Source: Azadirachta indica (taxonomy: Eukaryota > Streptophyta > Magnoliopsida > Sapindales > Meliaceae). Taken from it: DNA of 64,000 nucleotides. The DNA lies in NCBI GenBank assembly GCA_022749755.1, contig CM040441.1, positions 17,857,475-17,921,474 of the forward strand, written 5' to 3'. The position numbers and the translations under genes were made by a program. Numbering within the stretch: position 1 is the stretch's first letter; every line of letters starts with the position of its first letter. Positions 60,301-64,000 of this stretch are shown piece by piece. The notes under the pieces were generated by a model that saw only the letters and a program-made list of their open reading frames with translations, searched no databases and had not been told where the DNA came from.

Positions 60301-61668
60301 ATGTAATATAACTAAAAGCTGTAATCAAGGAACAGAACTCAGCCGACAAATGTCATGAAAAATTACCTGTTAAAAACCAACTTTTGCACACCATGAAATT
60401 AAATATTTTGAGTCAGCCAATCTGCTCATACTCAACATGGTGAAATAGTGATGCTACTGATCCCGGCCACATCTGATCTCAGTCAACGTGAAAAGAAGCT
60501 TTGCCCAATCAATAGATTCCTTGGGAAGGGGAAAATAAAATAAAAAAAGGAAAAAAAAAAAAAGAAAAAAAGACGGGGAACACAGTAAGATATACCATGT
60601 TTATGGCACTGTTATAAAGTAAAAGTATCGGCAAACACTATACTAAAATAATCTCTTACAATTTATATCAATCAACAATTGATAAGAATTTGAATACTCA
60701 AATACAGAGCTCATTGTGCAAGCTTCCTGATTTTAAAATTACCATATTCAATGACTGCATACCATTCTGTAAGTCTCTACAACCACTTCTCTATTCTAAA
60801 CTCACAGCCTAAATGTGTTTGGGATTTAAAAACCCACCACCTGTTATTCGATAGAAATTTCCATTTAACAGAATTCGAAGGAGTAGATGACTTCATATTA
60901 AAGAAGGTGACTTCAAAACCAACATAACCGAGGCAGCAGTGAATATCTACACTAAGAATCACCTTCCTAGATGTCAAACATGTCTTATTGTGTCCATGCA
61001 TAATACATCCATGCAGAAGCTTGCTTGTATTAGAATGGGCTGTACTGGTTGAATAGTCAAATGTCTACTTCGCGTCATGAACCCTTGACTCATCAATATA
61101 CTAATTACTTTCCAAAAGAAGAATGACTGAAATTAAAATAAGGAAAGCACAACAATTGTTCAAATAAAACTTTAAAAAGAAGTTGGTCAAGAGCAACAAA
61201 GTAAATAATCAAACATACATCTAGCAGTCAAAGATGCTTGCTACAAAAGTTGCACGGACAATCATATGTGAAAGCAAAAACACTTCTCCAAATACTTATC
61301 CATATCAAGTTCAGCTCACGAATCGAATCCAACCCGTTCCACATGGACCTGCAAAAGATAAACAGAAAGTGCATATATTTATGAAAAGCCAACAACCACC
61401 ACAAATATCCCAGCACCAAAATAAAAACAAAGCAGTCTTCTAAAGATAACCGCCCTTGAAGAAAAGGTCATTCTTCCAAATTGTAAATAGCAGGCTCTAG
61501 AGCTTTAACAAGGGGGGTCACGCGTAACATCACCAACTGAAAATAATCTTAGCTCAAAAGCAGCCCCAACATCCAATTAGTTTAATATTCGAGATAATAT
61601 CATCTTCGTTACGAATGGAACTTCTCTCACGATCTTTCCACCTTTTGAGGGACTGAGAGTCTGTTTTC
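57366..61668. other. Gene-free region between OBAP and the RS protein gene
   Basis: It begins with the OBAP 3' UTR and ends with the 3' UTR of the minus-strand RS gene. No frame shows a protein family. A short A-rich tract lies at 60539-60572. The minus strand at 61230-61420 is a little richer in GC and could be transcribed as 3' UTR or an alternative exon of the RS gene, but I cannot support a call. Confidence 0.55.
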
Positions 61669-63295
61669 TCAGGGCTGATCTTTATTAAAAGATTCCAGTC
61701 CACGGAACAAGCCAATTCTCACAATATTATCTGCTGGGGTTGGCTTTCCGCTATCATTTTTACCTTCTATTCCTGTAAACAAAGAATAAAAATCACTTAT
61801 AAATACTCATCAATGACACTGGAGAAGCACACTTTTTTTCCTCTTATTTTTTCACATTGTAGACATTACCATTCTACCAAGCTCCTGATAATGAGTATCT
61901 GGCATTTCACATTTTCTAAAATGTTCTGCATCCAAGGAAATCCCAGTACTCTGTGAAACTAAATTTGCCTCATCACTGCTAAAGTTTGGCAACTCTGCAC
62001 CTTTGATACCATGATCATCTTCCATCCCTGTTCTATCCTCGCAACAGATATCTAGTTTTCTGATGTCATCTTCAGCATTCTCCCATTTTTGTTGATGAGG
62101 CATTGATTTATCATCTCTTGTTTCCAAGTTTCCATCATTTGCAGGATGCTTAGCTTCTGCAGATTGTGACCTTGAGCGCCTTTTTGAGTTGGATTCACTT
62201 TTATCCAAGCTTGCAGGTGACAACCTACTTCTGCGATGCCTAATTTCTGCCGACCTTGACCGTCCTCTATGGCGACGCTTTGAATTTTCACGTCTACCAT
62301 CAGAACGATGCTTTCTTTCTGAGGACTTTGACCTAGAGCGTCTCCTATGTTTTGTTCTAGTTTCATCCAAACCTCCCAGAGACCTGCTTCCTCTGTGGCA
62401 CTTAACTTCTGCAGATATTGACCTGGACCGCCTCCTATCACGATGCTTCAGTTTCTTATCACTACTTCCATCCCCCGTCTCCTTAGAGTGATGGTTACCT
62501 TCAACAGATTTAGACCTGGACCGCCTCCTATGACGATGTCTTGATCTATCATCTCTAGTATCCTCCATTCTCTCACTGGTGTTACCTTTGTCTACAACAG
62601 AAGCTGACCTAGACCGCCTCCTATGTTTTGACCTATTTTCATCAACACTTCCTCCAGGTGACCTCCCTCTTCCTTGATGCTCACGTTCCCTGGACAATGA
62701 CCTGGAATGCTTTCTCTCATGACGCCTTGATTTTCCATCTCGGTCTGCATCCATCTTTTCATCAAATCCTTCCACAGATTTTGATCTAGAACGGTTTCTG
62801 TGTTTTACTTTGGTATCATCATCTCTAGGGGAAGTCCTACTTCTTCTCTGACGCTTTGGTGATCTTGAACGTGCATGAGATGATTTCCTCGCAGAAGAAC
62901 TCTCTTGACGATGCTTTGGTGAGTCTGAATCAGATTGATATGATTTTCTACTACGAGGACTCACACTCCTACTCTTTCTTCTCCTTGGAACAGGCGAATG
63001 ATGTTCATGTGACCTATCTGACTCTCTCCTTCTAGATCTGTCACCACCATCCCTAATGTCTCTGGACGACAGCCTTTCATCATCATATTTTGAATAACGG
63101 TGAGATCTTAGCGGTGATCTGGACCTACGATCTCTTCGGTGGCGGGATAGAGGTGAGAAAGAGCGGGACCTCCACCTTCGACGGTAACTGATAGGTGATC
63201 TCGACCTAGTTCTTGACCTTGCACGAGAAGCACGTTGATCATGAACCGGTGATCTTGACTTGGATCTTGACCTTGCATGAGCAGTCGAAGGCAAC
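61669..63295 (-). CDS. Arginine/serine-rich (splicing-type) protein, C-terminal exons only
   Basis: Two exons are visible: 61878-63295 and the last exon 61669-61772. The large exon has acceptor CTACAG|G at its start, so its first in-frame residue is an internal Leu (TTG) and not a start. Its donor CTTG|GTAGAA joins acceptor TTTACAG|GAATAG in phase, adding IEGKNDSGKPTPADNIVRIG, then LFRGLESFNKDQP and a stop. The product has about 400 residues of RS/SR and KHRRRSRSKS modules, then an acidic tail. Such RS regions are typical of nuclear splicing factors and are sites of kinase phosphorylation. The N-terminal domain that would name the protein is not visible; it lies to the right, at or beyond the window edge. 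SRRM-, PRP38-, CYP- or SWAP-type proteins are all possible. Confidence 0.8.
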
Positions 63296-64000
63296 CTGTA
63301 GAAGTAATTAATCTGTCAAAATATCACAAACAGGATTGCTATATGGTCCATCCAGGAAAAATTGTACAGCTTTCAAGAATGACATGTTCAATTTTATAAA
63401 CTCAGTAACTTAAAAAGAATAAAGCCAAATACAGAAATCTATCAAATTCCACAGTAAATCTACAAGCCAGGACAAATATTATGCTTCCAAATCCTATTTA
63501 TCTTCTAGGGAGAATATCCTAAAGAATCACTGAGTTTGTATTTAGGTATTTCTTTTCAAGATTAAGGTTGTATTTAGCTGCAGTAATAGAATTGAGAGAG
63601 TTGCATAGATTGACATTAGATAAATCTCTTATACTGTTTGGTAGAGACAATGTCAAGACTTGAGTATCAAATCCATTATTTTGTTGGTTAACTGCTGGAA
63701 TGAAATCAAATATCGTTAATGAAAATAGCATTGACCTCAAAAATAGAAGTGACATGGTTAATCATGGTGTATGTTAATTCATTTTATCTAAATCCAAAAA
63801 TCCAATATGACTATCAGCCATTAAAGCATTTAAAATTAAAATATAAATGACATTTAATAACTAACAAATTAATCGTAAAACTTTCATAAACTTGTAAACA
63901 TTCATAACTTACTTATTTCACTAAAAAGTTTGCATAAAGTATTCTAACTATTTAAAATTTGTATCCACATTACATATTTAGAAAAAAATAAATGACATCA
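63296..64000 (-). other. Upstream intron of the RS protein gene
   Basis: AT-rich sequence before the large RS exon on the minus strand. No coding exon with convincing borders was found. The frame at 63519-63755 has no family motifs. It is probably intronic to the window edge. Confidence 0.5.

Noticed and set aside
61852..61877. TGA at 61852 as the end of the RS protein
   Set aside because: The frame crosses a consensus donor (G|GTAGAA) at 61878, and splicing to 61772 gives a continuous coding tail, so this TGA is intronic.
63292..63294. Start codon for the RS protein at 63294
   Set aside because: The codon is TTG directly after a good splice acceptor (CTACAG|G), so it is internal to an exon.
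1..64000. CRISPR arrays, bacterial operons, rRNA or tRNA genes
   Set aside because: No spaced identical repeats with unique spacers and no recognisable tRNA or rRNA sequences; the DNA is plant nuclear.

Overview
This window is nuclear DNA of a flowering plant, very probably a eudicot. It is AT-rich, its genes have many GT-AG introns, and it holds nested plant LTR retrotransposons, a plant-type LINE with a C-terminal RNase H, foldback MITEs and a plastid-derived rpoC1 fragment. The genes also belong to plant-specific families. I could not fix the species.

Layout. 1-6393 is gene-poor and repeat-rich: foldback repeats, a minisatellite of about 44-45 bp units, a second tandem block of about 90 bp units, a broken chloroplast rpoC1 piece and two related palindromic MITEs. 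6394-12398 is one decayed LINE on the minus strand, bracketed by an identical 14-bp target-site duplication. 12399-18287 is AT-rich and gene-free. 18405-42699 (+) is a complete 19-exon gene for phosphoglucan water dikinase (PWD/GWD3), which I assembled exon by exon to 1184 codons. Two of its introns are swollen by antisense Ty1/copia insertions: intron 7 (about 7.1 kb) and intron 9 (about 6.3 kb). 43806-49462 (-) is a complete seven-exon MACPF-domain gene of the CAD1/NSL1 type, convergent with PWD. 49463-56342 is gene-free with low-complexity blocks and a possible CACTA-transposon end. 56591-57365 (+) is a two-exon oil body-associated protein (DUF1264) gene with a compact ACGT/RY-rich promoter typical of seed genes. 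61669-63295 (-) is the 3' part of an arginine/serine-rich splicing-type protein whose upstream exons lie at or beyond the right edge.

The genes do not form one pathway. PWD acts on leaf starch in plastids, the MACPF protein belongs to a family that restrains cell death and immunity, the OBAP protein belongs to seed oil bodies, and the RS protein is probably nuclear. The most distinctive features are the transposon history inside PWD, a GC-AG intron directly after the PWD phosphohistidine exon, an upstream ORF overlapping the PWD start, the same Trp-to-stop lesion in the integrases of both copia elements, and the rpoC1 insertion beside palindromic MITEs. I found no convincing undescribed multi-gene system.
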